Below, piece after piece: positions 8,597-16,613 of a DNA stretch of 54,187 nucleotides (position 1 is the stretch's first letter; each line of letters begins with the position of its first letter). The stretch comes from an uncultured Eubacterium sp. (GTDB taxonomy: Bacteria; Bacillota; Clostridia; Lachnospirales; Lachnospiraceae): contig CANDJC010000011.1 of assembly GCA_947384955.1 (NCBI GenBank), positions 1-54,187 of the forward strand, read 5' to 3'. The notes under the pieces were generated by a model, which was given only the letters and a program-made list of their open reading frames with translations, was not told the DNA's origin and did not search any database. Made by a program: the position numbers and the translations under genes.

Positions 8597-9154
8597 GTGG
8601 AAGAAAAGACAATATCAGGAGTACACCAGCTCTGCCTGATTGCTCTGATGTCAGCAGTTATGTGTCTGATTGGGCCGCTGTCGATTCCGATTGGGGAAGT
8701 GCCCGTCTCTGCTGCGACGCTGATTATTTATCTGACAGTTTATCTGCTCGGAACAAAAATGGGGACCATAAGCTGTATTATTTATTTACTGCTCGGATTC
8801 GCGGGACTGCCTGTGTTTTCCGGTTATACGGCAGGGGCAGCAAAGCTGCTGGGACCGACGGGCGGATATCTTATCGGATATATCTTTATGGCTCTTATCT
8901 GCGGGCTGTTTATGGAAAAATCGGGCTATAAAATGCTCTGGTGTATTACAGGAATGATTATTGGCACAGCGGTTTTGTACCTGTTCGGAACAGTCTGGTT
9001 TATAGCACTGACGAAGTGTGAACTGGGATATGCGGTAACGGTATGTGTGGCACCGTTTATCATAGGCGATCTGGCAAAAATCATACTGTCTGAGCTGGCC
9101 GGCCGGGAAGTGCGAAAACGGCTGAAGGCTGCCGGACTGCTGGGGTGGCGGTAA
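8597..9154 (+). CDS. bioY: Biotin ECF transporter substrate-binding subunit BioY
   Basis: The 185-residue membrane protein has about six hydrophobic segments. It carries the BioY hallmarks: IPIGEVPVSAATLIIYL near residue 31, and GFAGLPVFSG followed by LLGPTGGYLIGYI. It binds biotin and works with a shared ECF energising module (EcfA1A2T) encoded elsewhere. The start is GTG at 8597, after GGGAGG. The BirA-like operator over the promoter supports the biotin assignment independently. It is a single-gene unit closed by a terminator. Confidence 0.93.
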   Translation: MEEKTISGVHQLCLIALMSAVMCLIGPLSIPIGEVPVSAATLIIYLTVYLLGTKMGTISCIIYLLLGFAGLPVFSGYTAGAAKLLGPTGGYLIGYIFMALICGLFMEKSGYKMLWCITGMIIGTAVLYLFGTVWFIALTKCELGYAVTVCVAPFIIGDLAKIILSELAGREVRKRLKAAGLLGWR

Positions 9155-9221
9155 TTTTTATATGAGATTTATTTAAAAAAGCTGCTGTTTTGATAGCAGT
9201 AAGCTGTTCTTAGTGAAAAAC

Positions 9222-9253
9222 GCTCTTCATGGGAAACCATGGGGGCTTTTTTT
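9222..9253 (+). terminator. Rho-independent terminator after bioY
   Basis: A hairpin with GCTC-TT-CATGG on the left and CCATG-GGGGC on the right closes a GAAA loop (9222-9246, including G-T pairs). Seven T residues follow at 9247-9253. Confidence 0.85.
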
Positions 9254-9254
9254 A

Positions 9255-9283
9255 TTGAAATGCAGCTGTTTTCATAGTATACT
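9255..9283 (+). promoter_or_regulatory. Promoter of the Rpn-family gene
   Basis: TTGAAA at 9255-9260, 17 bases, TATACT at 9278-9283. The leader before the start codon is very short (about 17 bases) but includes AAAGGAGAAG. Confidence 0.7.
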
Positions 9284-9306
9284 GTAAGAAAAGGAGAAGC
9301 GGACAT

Positions 9307-10296
9307 ATGGCAAAAAAGCAGAAACTGAAGGCGGACACGGTGCTGAAAAACTACTGGCGGGACAGCAGGAGATTTGCGGACCTGTTTAACGCGGTCCTGT
9401 TTGAAGGCGAGGAAATTATAAAGGCGGAAGAACTGGAAGATGCGGACACGGAGGAGTCAGCGGTACTGGAGCATGGGGAGCGGGCAGAAAGCATAGAGGC
9501 GGCAAGAGACAGCATCAAAATCAGGAAGGCATCGTCAGCATGCGGCATAGAGTATGTGCTGCTGGCAAATGAGTCGCAGGGGCATATCCATTATGCGATG
9601 CCGATGCGCATCATGGGATATGAGTATGCGGACTACAGGAAGCAGTACGAGGCGAATGCCGGAAAGTACCGGAAAGCGGAGGGGCTGAGCCGGGACGAGT
9701 ATCTGTCAAAAATGAAAGCTGCGGATAAGTTTGCCGGGGTGATAACAGTCGTGGTGTATTACGGAGCGGAACCATGGAACGCAGCGACAACGCTGCACGG
9801 AATGCTGGACATACCGGAAAGAATGAAGCCGTACATCAACGACTACAGGATGCTGCTGGTGGAGGCAAGAGAGAACAGCCTGAAATTCCATAATGCGGAT
9901 AATGCGGACCTGTTCAGCCTGCTGAAAATCATACTGGACCGCAGCCTCAGCAGGGAAGAAGCAGAAAGCAGAGCGCTTGAGTACAGCACGCGCCACCGTC
10001 CGCAGAAGGCAGTGCTGATGACGCTGGCGGGAGCAGCAGGAAGCCGGATAGACTATAATCAGTTTGAGAAAGGGGACGCTGACATGGGTACACTGTTTGA
10101 TGAAATAGCAAAAGAGGGCGAAGTGAGAGGCGAGGCAAGAGGCGAGGTTATAGGCGGCGCAAAACAGATTATAGCAATGGGAAGCGAGCTTGGACTGAAT
10201 GAAACCGATATTCTGTCACATTTAATGGCGAAGCTCAGCATAACGAAGCAGACGGCGGCAGAATACCTGAGCATGTTTGGAAAACAGACGATTTAA
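9307..10296 (+). CDS. Rpn-family recombination-promoting nuclease (YhgA-like, PD-(D/E)XK)
   Basis: This 329-residue protein matches the Rpn/'PD-(D/E)XK nuclease family transposase' group common in Lachnospiraceae. It shows the RFADLFNAVLFEGE start, the ExQ nuclease element as ESQ at residues 89-91 followed by HYAMPMRIMGYEYADY, and the strand FAGVITVVVYYGAEPW. Known Rpn proteins are DNA endonucleases with a small antitoxin made from an internal start. Here an AAAGGGG at 10069-10075 sits 8 bases before an in-frame ATG at 10084. The C-terminal segment is helical with a GEVRGEARGEVIGG repeat, as in relatives. It has its own promoter. Confidence 0.85.
   Translation: MAKKQKLKADTVLKNYWRDSRRFADLFNAVLFEGEEIIKAEELEDADTEESAVLEHGERAESIEAARDSIKIRKASSACGIEYVLLANESQGHIHYAMPMRIMGYEYADYRKQYEANAGKYRKAEGLSRDEYLSKMKAADKFAGVITVVVYYGAEPWNAATTLHGMLDIPERMKPYINDYRMLLVEARENSLKFHNADNADLFSLLKIILDRSLSREEAESRALEYSTRHRPQKAVLMTLAGAAGSRIDYNQFEKGDADMGTLFDEIAKEGEVRGEARGEVIGGAKQIIAMGSELGLNETDILSHLMAKLSITKQTAAEYLSMFGKQTI
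10084..10296 (+). CDS. Possible internal RpnS-like small product
   Basis: An in-frame ATG at 10084, with AAAGGGG ending 8 bases upstream, would give a 70-residue protein equal to the C-terminus of the Rpn gene. In characterised Rpn loci such a short form inhibits the full-length nuclease. Only the start signals are seen here, so expression is inferred. Confidence 0.4.
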   Translation: MGTLFDEIAKEGEVRGEARGEVIGGAKQIIAMGSELGLNETDILSHLMAKLSITKQTAAEYLSMFGKQTI

Positions 10297-10338
10297 ATTC
10301 AGGACTGTCAGCCGGGACATTACCGGGAAAGGATATAA

Positions 10339-10914
10339 ATGATGCTGGAATTAATCAATAGCATAGACAGCAGCATTCTGCTGTTCATACAGGAAAATAT
10401 CAGAACACCGTTTCTGACTCCGGCGGTAACATTGATTACCAGCCTGGGAAATGCCGGGATTATCTGGATTCTGATTTCTTTGTTTTTGCTGATTCCAAAG
10501 AGAACAAGGAAAATTGGATGTATGAGTATTTTAGCACTGCTGTTTTCACTGCTTGTGAATAATCTGTTTTTGAAAAACCTGGTGAAAAGAATAAGGCCGT
10601 ATGACTATATCAGCGCCCTGGTACCGCTCGTGCAAAAGCCTTTGGATTATTCATTTCCGTCCGGGCATACAGGCAGTTCCTTTGCCTCCGCCTGGGTGCT
10701 GTACCGCAGTCTTCCGAAAAAGGAAGGTATTCCGTTTCTGCTGCTGGCGGCACTGATTGGATTATCCAGACTGTATGTCGGTGTCCATTATCCAAGCGAT
10801 GTTCTGGCGGGAATTGTTACAGGTGTGGGAGCAGGATACCTGGCAGAACGGGTTTTTTGTTATATTAGCAGACCCGGAATGCCTTTTTCACGGTTTTTCA
10901 ATTTTAAGAAGTAA
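10339..10914 (+). CDS. PAP2-family membrane phosphatase
   Basis: The 191-residue protein has several hydrophobic segments and all three acid-phosphatase motifs: KNLVKRIRP at residues 79-87, PSGH at 107-110, and SRLYVGVHYPSD near 143-154. Such enzymes dephosphorylate membrane lipids such as undecaprenyl pyrophosphate or phosphatidic acid at the outer face, and the exact substrate cannot be told. The ATG at 10339 follows AAAGGAT, and an adjacent ATG at 10342 is possible. A hairpin lies just downstream. Confidence 0.9.
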   Translation: MMLELINSIDSSILLFIQENIRTPFLTPAVTLITSLGNAGIIWILISLFLLIPKRTRKIGCMSILALLFSLLVNNLFLKNLVKRIRPYDYISALVPLVQKPLDYSFPSGHTGSSFASAWVLYRSLPKKEGIPFLLLAALIGLSRLYVGVHYPSDVLAGIVTGVGAGYLAERVFCYISRPGMPFSRFFNFKK

Positions 10915-10941
10915 TTTGTATATGAAAATATTTACAGGGAC

Positions 10942-10977
10942 TTTGCAGAGTATATGCCGGGAGGCAGACTCTGCAAA
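10942..10977. terminator. Hairpin after the PAP2 gene
   Basis: TTTGCAGAGT at 10942-10951 and ACTCTGCAAA at 10968-10977 are exact complements around 16 bases, between two convergent genes. Only a weak A/T tail (AATTTCTGT) follows. A 15-base tandem duplication, ATCTGGGAAACTGTC, lies at 10995-11024. Confidence 0.55.
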
Positions 10978-11047
10978 ATTTCTGTATCTGATGTATCTGG
11001 GAAACTGTCATCTGGGAAACTGTCATATGACACCGGATGGTCTGCTG

Positions 11048-11653
11048 TTACAGCCGGATTTCCCTGTCTTTGTAATAATATTTTTTATCCCTTTCTCCAA
11101 TTTCACGCATAACTCTGCAAGGATTTCCGACAGCGACAGTATTTGCCGGAATATCTCTGGTTACGACGCTTCCGGCTCCGATTACAGTATTATCGCCGAT
11201 AGAAACACCTGGCATGATAATGGCGCCGGCTCCTATCCAGCAGTTCCTTCCGATGTGTACAGGCATATTGTACTGATAAATCTGCTCACGGAGCTTAGGA
11301 AGAATCGGATGCCCGGCAGTAGCAATGGTGACATTCGGGCCTATCATGGTATAATCGCCGATATAAATGTGGGTATCGTCTACACAGGTCAGATGATAAT
11401 TGGCATATACCATATTTCCGAAATGGCAGTGGTGTCCACCGAAATTCGCGTAAAACGGGGCTTCAATATAGACGCCTTCGCCGCAGTCTGCGAGCATTTC
11501 CTTTAGCATGGAGGCCCTTTTTTCGGTTTCTGACGGTTTTGTCTGATTATAGCTGTACAGCATGTCCTGATAAACGGCCTGTTCTTTCATGATTTCTTCA
11601 TCTCCTGGAAGATAAAGCTCTCCGGTGTGCAGTTTCTCTTTCATTTCACTCAT
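11048..11653 (-). CDS. Maltose/galactoside-type sugar O-acetyltransferase
   Basis: This 201-residue left-handed beta-helix enzyme of the LacA/Maa family begins MSEMKEKLHTGELYLPGDEE, the usual N-terminal Mac domain. Hexapeptide repeats follow: FGNMVYANYHLTCVDD, IGDYTMIGPNVTIATAGHP with the catalytic His, and WIGAGAIIMPGVSIG. It transfers acetyl from acetyl-CoA to a sugar hydroxyl in the cytoplasm. The start at 11653 is chosen because AGGAGG (complement of 11661-11666) is 7 bases upstream. An in-frame ATG at 11686 has no ribosome binding site. It stands alone, opposite to its neighbours. Confidence 0.9.
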   Translation of the reverse strand: MSEMKEKLHTGELYLPGDEEIMKEQAVYQDMLYSYNQTKPSETEKRASMLKEMLADCGEGVYIEAPFYANFGGHHCHFGNMVYANYHLTCVDDTHIYIGDYTMIGPNVTIATAGHPILPKLREQIYQYNMPVHIGRNCWIGAGAIIMPGVSIGDNTVIGAGSVVTRDIPANTVAVGNPCRVMREIGERDKKYYYKDREIRL

Positions 11654-11954
11654 GAGATGTCCTCCTGTTATTGGTTTGCAATTCATATTGGTGCAGAATT
11701 TATCATAGCATAACTTTTGATAAAAGTCTTATAAAGCTGTATATTAATTTTGCAGAATCAAGCCTGTTCGCAGCAGTTCAGATAAGGGGGAGCTTGCAGA
11801 TACCCGCCTGATTTTTGGAAAGCTTTACCAGCACAGTCTCCTCCGTTTTTATATCAAGTTTATCATAGAGTTTTTATATTATAAAACATATTATATTTCT
11901 AATATATAAACCATTCATTTTTTGTATTACAATAGGTAACAGGAGATGAAAAAC

Positions 11955-12122
11955 ATGTTTAAGCTGAAAAAAGATTATACAGAATATGAAAATAAATCAT
12001 TACGTTTACCAAAGGACCTGATAGAACAGGTTCAGCAGCTTGCTATAGATAACAGCATGTCATTTAATAAAGTTGTAATACAATGTATAGAATATGCATT
12101 AAATCATGCTGAGTTTAAATAA
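11955..12122 (+). CDS. Small ribbon-helix-helix DNA-binding protein
   Basis: A 55-residue ORF with a start at 11955 after AGGAGATG at 11941-11948. The pattern NKSLRLPKDLIEQVQQLA, then SFNKVVIQCIEYAL, is that of an Arc/CopG-type ribbon-helix-helix domain: a strand with alternating basic residues, then two helices. Such proteins are dimeric repressors, often antitoxins. A 95-residue ORF follows 25 bases later and may form a pair with it. The surrounding DNA (11820-12470) is much more AT-rich than the flanks, suggesting acquired DNA. Confidence 0.75.
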   Translation: MFKLKKDYTEYENKSLRLPKDLIEQVQQLAIDNSMSFNKVVIQCIEYALNHAEFK

Positions 12123-12147
12123 AACGGTTTAAGGCGGGAACATATCC

Positions 12148-12435
12148 ATGACGAAGGATAAATTAAAAGACTATATTTTTGAAATATTAAATGAAAACGA
12201 CAGTAATTTTAAGGACATATCTTTGGATGATATAGCAGATACAATAAGATTAAAAGTGCAATCGGATGAAGAGTATTTGCTAAAACTGGAAAGCAGGGAA
12301 GAAAGTGAGATGAAGCACAGGAAGAAAAGTTACATATCTCTTGTACTTGGGATAGCAGTTCTGGGTTTATTCGATTTTGATATCATCGAATGGGAAGATG
12401 CCGAAATATTTCTGAAGAAAATACAGAAACTGTGA
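12148..12435 (+). CDS. Small protein of unknown function with one hydrophobic segment
   Basis: I do not recognise this 95-residue product. The N-terminal 60 residues are charged and helical (TKDKLKDYIFEILNEND, then ISLDDIADTIRLK). One hydrophobic stretch, SYISLVLGIAVLGLF, may span or touch the membrane. A short acidic tail ends in FLKKIQKL. The ribosome binding site (AAGGCGGGA) is weak and spaced far. It lies 25 bases after the ribbon-helix-helix gene, so the two may be co-transcribed, perhaps as a regulator and effector. A terminator follows at once. Confidence 0.5.
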   Translation: MTKDKLKDYIFEILNENDSNFKDISLDDIADTIRLKVQSDEEYLLKLESREESEMKHRKKSYISLVLGIAVLGLFDFDIIEWEDAEIFLKKIQKL

Positions 12436-12437
12436 TG

Positions 12438-12468
12438 TATCAAAGCCGAGCCTGCATTTGATATTTTT
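12438..12468 (+). terminator. Terminator after the small two-gene unit
   Basis: TATCAAA at 12438-12444 pairs with TTTGATA at 12457-12463, followed by five T residues. The stem is short and AT-rich. The following stretch (12469-12760) is AT-rich and holds no convincing gene. Confidence 0.6.
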
Positions 12469-12769
12469 ATGTCGCATATCTGCTGGTATAAAGTGTACTC
12501 CCGACACATATTCTTTATTTGATACTAAAAATATTTCTTAAATCCCTTTCTCTGTAGTATGTAAATACATCTTTGAAATAAATTTTCACCCGCTAGTTTC
12601 TAAATTAAAATGTCGGAGCCTTTCATTTGATAAATTCGCAGCTTCCTAATACATTCTTATAATTTTTTAAAGTAACAGTTCAGACAGCTTCCCAGCCTCT
12701 TTCAGTCTTCCTGCCATATAAGAATGCAGCAGCGAATTCCCTAATTTCAAGTAAAACCTGTGAAAACCA

Positions 12770-13010
12770 GCCGGGTGACGGGAAGATGCACCGGATTCCT
12801 GTGACATCGGAGGAATGTTTAGAATCCCTTAGCTTTCTGCCGCGATAACCAGGCGGCGAAGCCGAAGCGGCACCGGTAGCTGCTGGCAGAAGGCCAGGGC
12901 GAATAGGTGCCGCGTCCCGTCCGGTGCCACAGCATAAATGCAGAATGCTTAGGGATTCTTAACATTCCAGACCCGTCACAGGAATCCGGTGCATCTTCCC
13001 GTCACCCGGC
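12770..13010 (+). repeat. Large palindromic element, copy 1
   Basis: The outer arms 12770-12805 and 12975-13010 form a perfect 36-bp palindrome. Inside, 12812-12840 and 12940-12968 pair at 26 of 29 positions, with T-T mismatches 10 bases apart. The core between them holds a nested hairpin: GCGGCACC (12867-12874) with GGTGCCGC (12906-12913), enclosing CTGGC (12883-12887) with GCCAG (12893-12897). GGCACCGG (12869-12876) could instead pair with CCGGTGCC (12921-12928). The core from ATCGGA (12806) is nearly identical to copy 2 in inverted orientation at 53937-54174. The flanks read AAAACCAGCCGGG on the left and CCCGGCGTCCGAGGGG on the right. There is no coding sequence inside. Confidence 0.92.
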
Positions 13011-13083
13011 GTCCGAGGGGCCATAATATCCCCCTTCTCCTGTCCGAACTATTACTAAAAATGTAAAAAAAGTATTATATTTA

Positions 13084-13112
13084 TTGCAAAAAACGCACAT
13101 CCATGCTATAAT
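13084..13112 (+). promoter_or_regulatory. Promoter of the second Rpn-like gene
   Basis: TTGCAA at 13084-13089, 17 bases, TATAAT at 13107-13112. The leader is long (about 195 bases) and includes a GCAGGG/CCCTGC hairpin near 13270-13300 just before the ribosome binding site. Confidence 0.75.
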
Positions 13113-13314
13113 CCGCTTAAAGCATATTTTCTCCATGCAGGAGTCACAAAACTGCATGCCAGAGGGATAAATCCCGTCATAAAAGACAATTCTATCCAGC
13201 AGCCTGACAGGCATGCTGCAGTCGGAAACAAAGAAAATCCATGCTTTGAAATCACAGTAAAATACGGCAGGGGTTTTCGAAACGGAAATCCCTGCGGCAG
13301 ACAGGAGGAAACAG

Positions 13315-14472
13315 ATGAAAGAAGATGCTGCAAAAAAGAATGCCCTGGAAAGAAGCCGGGCAGAAAAGGCAGTAAATGCCGTATCGCATGCGGCTTCAAT
13401 AAGCAGCGCGGAAGAATACGGCAGGATAACCAGGAGCCGGAGGGCATCCGAGGCAGTCATCAAGGAGCTGGTTAAAAACGCCAGGTTTACAGGAGCTCTT
13501 CTGACAGCCGTGCTGAAAGAATTAGAGGGGGAATCCCTGGACGATTTCTGCCGGCATACAGGAGCCGATGTAACAACGGGAAACTCGCTCAGGGGCCAGG
13601 CCACGGAAGTAGGAAGCACCTACACAAAAGACATCCGGCTGGACCTTGTGTTTGAGCATGCCGCAGATAACGGGCTGATGCTGCGTATCAATGAAGAAGC
13701 GCAGACGAAGCAGAAAGCATATCATGAAAAGAATCAAAAATCTTATTCACTGACTGCGCGGGCGGTTTATTATGCATCGCTTACAATGGCAACACAGCTG
13801 AATGCAGAGCAGGACTATCATAAAATCAGAAAGGTGTACAGCGTATGGATCTGTTATGAGCATCCGGTCCCGGAAATGAGGGAGCCTGTTATCAGGTACA
13901 GCCTGCGTCCGGATAAGGAATATGCCTATAAAGACGGCACGCCGCTGTCAGCCTGCAAGAGGAAATTTGACAGCGGGGACCTGATGGGGATTGTCATGAT
14001 ATCCGTGCCGGATGTAGAACGGATATATCATGATACTAAGCTGCTGCACAGCGGAAAATATGATGCAGAAATAATTACGGTGCTGTATTTTCTGCTTTCG
14101 GAAAAAACAGACAGCAGCCAGAGGAAACAGTTTTATTATGACCGCGGAATTATCGTACGCGGAAGCGAGGAGGGAAACACAGTGTCGGGAATGGAAGAAA
14201 TGCGGATAATCATAGAAGAAGAACGGAGATGCTCGCAAGAGGAACGAAAAAGGGCAAAAAAGGAAGCAGAAGAACTAAAAAGAGAGGCACAAGAACTAAA
14301 AAAGGAGGCAGAAGGACTAAAAAAGAAGGCGGAAGAAGAGGCCACAGTGCATGCGACTGTTCATATCGGAAACAGCAGCGGCCTGGATTTGGAAAAGCAG
14401 ATTTCTATCATTGCGGAATTACTCAAAATCGGACAGGAAGAAGCCAGAGAGCTTTACAAAGTGTATTCCTGA
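13315..14472 (+). CDS. PD-(D/E)XK nuclease-family (Rpn-like) protein with C-terminal coiled coil
   Basis: The 385-residue protein has a nuclease-like core: Asp in IRLDLVFE (D110), then INEEAQTKQ with EAQ at residues 128-130, followed by TARAVYYASLTMATQL and YHKIRKVYSVWI. This is the order seen in PDDEXK_2/Rpn-type proteins. Residues about 300-342 form a coiled coil of KKEAEEL-like heptads, encoded by near-identical DNA repeats at 14245-14340. The ATG follows AGGAGGAAA. It lies just downstream of the large palindrome. The function is presumably DNA cleavage linked to recombination or defence, but this is inferred from the family only. Confidence 0.7.
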   Translation: MKEDAAKKNALERSRAEKAVNAVSHAASISSAEEYGRITRSRRASEAVIKELVKNARFTGALLTAVLKELEGESLDDFCRHTGADVTTGNSLRGQATEVGSTYTKDIRLDLVFEHAADNGLMLRINEEAQTKQKAYHEKNQKSYSLTARAVYYASLTMATQLNAEQDYHKIRKVYSVWICYEHPVPEMREPVIRYSLRPDKEYAYKDGTPLSACKRKFDSGDLMGIVMISVPDVERIYHDTKLLHSGKYDAEIITVLYFLLSEKTDSSQRKQFYYDRGIIVRGSEEGNTVSGMEEMRIIIEEERRCSQEERKRAKKEAEELKREAQELKKEAEGLKKKAEEEATVHATVHIGNSSGLDLEKQISIIAELLKIGQEEARELYKVYS

Positions 14473-14704
14473 TGTCTGTTATTTTTGTGAAAAGCCGGCT
14501 GCCGCTATGGAACAGCTCTTTTTGGTTCGGCTGGCAGAAAGACTTTTCATGATATCTTCTATTTATTTCAAACGGCTGGTCTGATTCCGGTCATTGATAC
14601 TGTCACATACATATTTATTTTTCTATTCGAAAAGAATATCCCGTCATATTGACGAATTCAGGCTTCTTTCATCCGAATTTCTCGTACAAAAAACAAAAAT
14701 GGGA

Positions 14705-14733
14705 TTGCAACAAATCCCAAGTCGTTGTAAAAT
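14705..14733 (+). promoter_or_regulatory. Candidate promoter upstream of ptsI
   Basis: TTGCAA at 14705-14710, 17 bases, TAAAAT at 14728-14733. The -35 box lies inside an inverted repeat, GGGATT (14701-14706) and AATCCC (14713-14718), that could be an operator. Confidence 0.5.
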
Positions 14734-14779
14734 ATAGATACAATGCAATGATTCAGTATATATTATAGGAGGAAACGAA

Positions 14780-14948
14780 ATGAAAAGTTTGAAGTATCCC
14801 CGCGGGGTATCCTGAAAAAAGTCTGATAAATGCTTTACAGGGATTAGGGAATCAGAAAGCTGTATCAGAATTTTGGCTGATTCGGTACGGCAGCATTATG
14901 TATGAAAAGATTGTAAAACAATGGAAGGGAAAAGAAGAAAATGACTGA
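14780..14948 (+). pseudogene. Small ORF upstream of ptsI interrupted by a +1 frame change
   Basis: An ATG at 14780 with a strong AGGAGGAAA starts MKSLKYP and then hits a stop at 14813-14815. At the CCCC run (14798-14801) the next reading frame is open from there to a TGA at 14946-14948, which overlaps the ptsI start at 14941. Read through with a +1 step it gives a 55-residue protein containing EFWLIRYGSIMYEKIVKQW. The second frame has no start of its own before codon 40. I do not recognise the product. It could be a broken gene, a sequence error, or a programmed frameshift. Confidence 0.5.
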
Positions 14949-16575
14949 ATATTTAGGAAAATCGGTATACAAGGGCATTACAATCGGAAAGGTACTGGTA
15001 TTAAAGAAAAGAGATACACAGATTAAAAGAACAAAAATAGAAGATGCCCAGGCTGAAATTAAAAAAGTCGAAGAAGCATGCGAACAGGCGAAAAAGCAGC
15101 TTCAGGCTTTGTATGACAAGGCGGTAAAGGAAGTAGGGGAAGCCAGTGCAGCGATTTTTGAAGTGCATCAGATGATGTTAGAGGATGACGATTATCTGGA
15201 TTCCATTCAGAATATGATTAACACAGAAATGGTAAATGCCGAATATGCCGTGGCAGTAACCGGAGATAATTTTGCTGAAATGTTTGCAAATATGGATGAC
15301 GACTATATGAAGGCAAGGTCTGCCGATGTAAAGGACATTTCGGAGCGGCTTGTGCGTAATCTTTCAGGAGAGGGCGATGCAGATTTAAGCACGATGGAGC
15401 CTTCGATTATAGTAGCGGATGATTTAAGCCCGAGTGAAACTGTGCAGATGGATAAAGAGAAAATCCTTGGTTTTGTGACCGTGCACGGCTCAACCAATTC
15501 TCATACAGCGATTTTAGCACGCATGATGAACATTCCGGCCCTGATTGGTGTTCCAATGAACCTGGACGAGATACATAATGGCATGGAGGCAGTTGTAGAC
15601 GGATTTGAGAGCAGGGTGATTTTTGAGCCGTCTGACGAAGTGCGCAGTGAAACAGAGAAAAAGATTCAGGAAGAGCAGGAAAAGGCTCATATGCTGCAGA
15701 CGCTCAAGGGCAAGGAAAATGTTACGCTAGACGGACAGAAGGTTAATATTTATGCGAATATCGGCAGCGTAGGCGATGTGGGATATGTTCTGGAAAATGA
15801 TGCGGGCGGAATCGGACTGTTCCGGAGTGAATTTTTGTATCTTGGCAAATCAGATTTTCCGACAGAAGAAGAGCAGTTCCAGGCATACCGCCAGGTACTT
15901 CAGACAATGGCTGGTAAAAAAGTAATTATCCGTACACTGGATATCGGTGCAGATAAACAGGTGGATTATTTTAATCTCGGCAAGGAAGACAATCCGGCTA
16001 TGGGATACCGTGCGATTCGTATCTGCTTAAAGCAGCCGGACATTTTTAAGACTCAGGTCCGTGCTCTGCTTCGTGCCGCTGTATTTGGAAATCTTTCGAT
16101 TATGTATCCGATGATTATTTCTACAGACGAAGTAAAGAAGATATATGAAATTGTAGAAGAAGTGCGCCAGGAGCTTGAGGCAAAAGGAATTCCTTATAAA
16201 ATGCCGGAACAGGGTATTATGATAGAAACGCCTGCAGCAGTTATGGTCAGTGATGAACTGGCAGAGCTTGTTGACTTCTTCAGTATCGGCACAAACGACC
16301 TGACACAGTATACACTGGCAATTGACAGGCAGAATGAGAAGCTGGATGATTTTTATAATCCGCATCACAAGGCAATTCTGCGCATGATTAAAATGGTTGT
16401 AGATAACGCACATAAACATGGCAAATGGGCCGGCATCTGCGGGGAGCTTGGCGCTGACCTGGAACTGACGGAAGAATTTATGAAGATGGGCCTGGATGAA
16501 CTTTCCGTAGCGCCTTCTATGGTATTGAAAGTGCGCAAGGCAGTACGTGAAATGCGGGTTTCACCGGAAGCATAA
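14941..16575 (+). CDS. ptsI: Phosphoenolpyruvate-protein phosphotransferase (enzyme I of the PTS)
   Basis: The 544-residue enzyme takes phosphate from phosphoenolpyruvate and passes it to HPr. The active-site His188 lies in GSTNSHTAILAR. The PEP-binding barrel shows GIGLFRSEFLY, GIMIETPAAV, SIGTNDLTQYTLAIDR and GICGELGAD with the catalytic Cys near 500. The length is slightly below the usual 570. The AGGGAAAAG ribosome binding site lies inside the end of the small upstream ORF, so translation may be coupled. The HPr gene, often upstream, is absent here. A hairpin follows the stop. Confidence 0.95.
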   Translation: MTEYLGKSVYKGITIGKVLVLKKRDTQIKRTKIEDAQAEIKKVEEACEQAKKQLQALYDKAVKEVGEASAAIFEVHQMMLEDDDYLDSIQNMINTEMVNAEYAVAVTGDNFAEMFANMDDDYMKARSADVKDISERLVRNLSGEGDADLSTMEPSIIVADDLSPSETVQMDKEKILGFVTVHGSTNSHTAILARMMNIPALIGVPMNLDEIHNGMEAVVDGFESRVIFEPSDEVRSETEKKIQEEQEKAHMLQTLKGKENVTLDGQKVNIYANIGSVGDVGYVLENDAGGIGLFRSEFLYLGKSDFPTEEEQFQAYRQVLQTMAGKKVIIRTLDIGADKQVDYFNLGKEDNPAMGYRAIRICLKQPDIFKTQVRALLRAAVFGNLSIMYPMIISTDEVKKIYEIVEEVRQELEAKGIPYKMPEQGIMIETPAAVMVSDELAELVDFFSIGTNDLTQYTLAIDRQNEKLDDFYNPHHKAILRMIKMVVDNAHKHGKWAGICGELGADLELTEEFMKMGLDELSVAPSMVLKVRKAVREMRVSPEA

Positions 16576-16613
16576 AGCAGGAAGAAACAGCCTGTTTTCA
16601 AGCAAAGCTTTAA

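Noticed and set aside
8512-8931. Plus-strand frame of 139 codons overlapping bioY
   Set aside because: It starts within the leader without a good ribosome binding site and overlaps the well-supported bioY frame.
10757-11506. Open frame of 249 codons on the plus strand
   Set aside because: It runs across the end of the PAP2 gene and antisense to the acetyltransferase gene, has no ribosome binding site, and its translation resembles no protein; the acetyltransferase frame is clearly the real one.
12640-12750. Minus-strand fragment reading like the end of a recombinase or transposase
   Set aside because: Only about 25 codons, no start signal and no recognisable motif; not enough to call a pseudogene.
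13002-13619. Minus-strand frame of 205 codons near the large palindrome
   Set aside because: It is antisense to the second Rpn-like gene and reads through the palindrome arm; composition and start signals do not support it.
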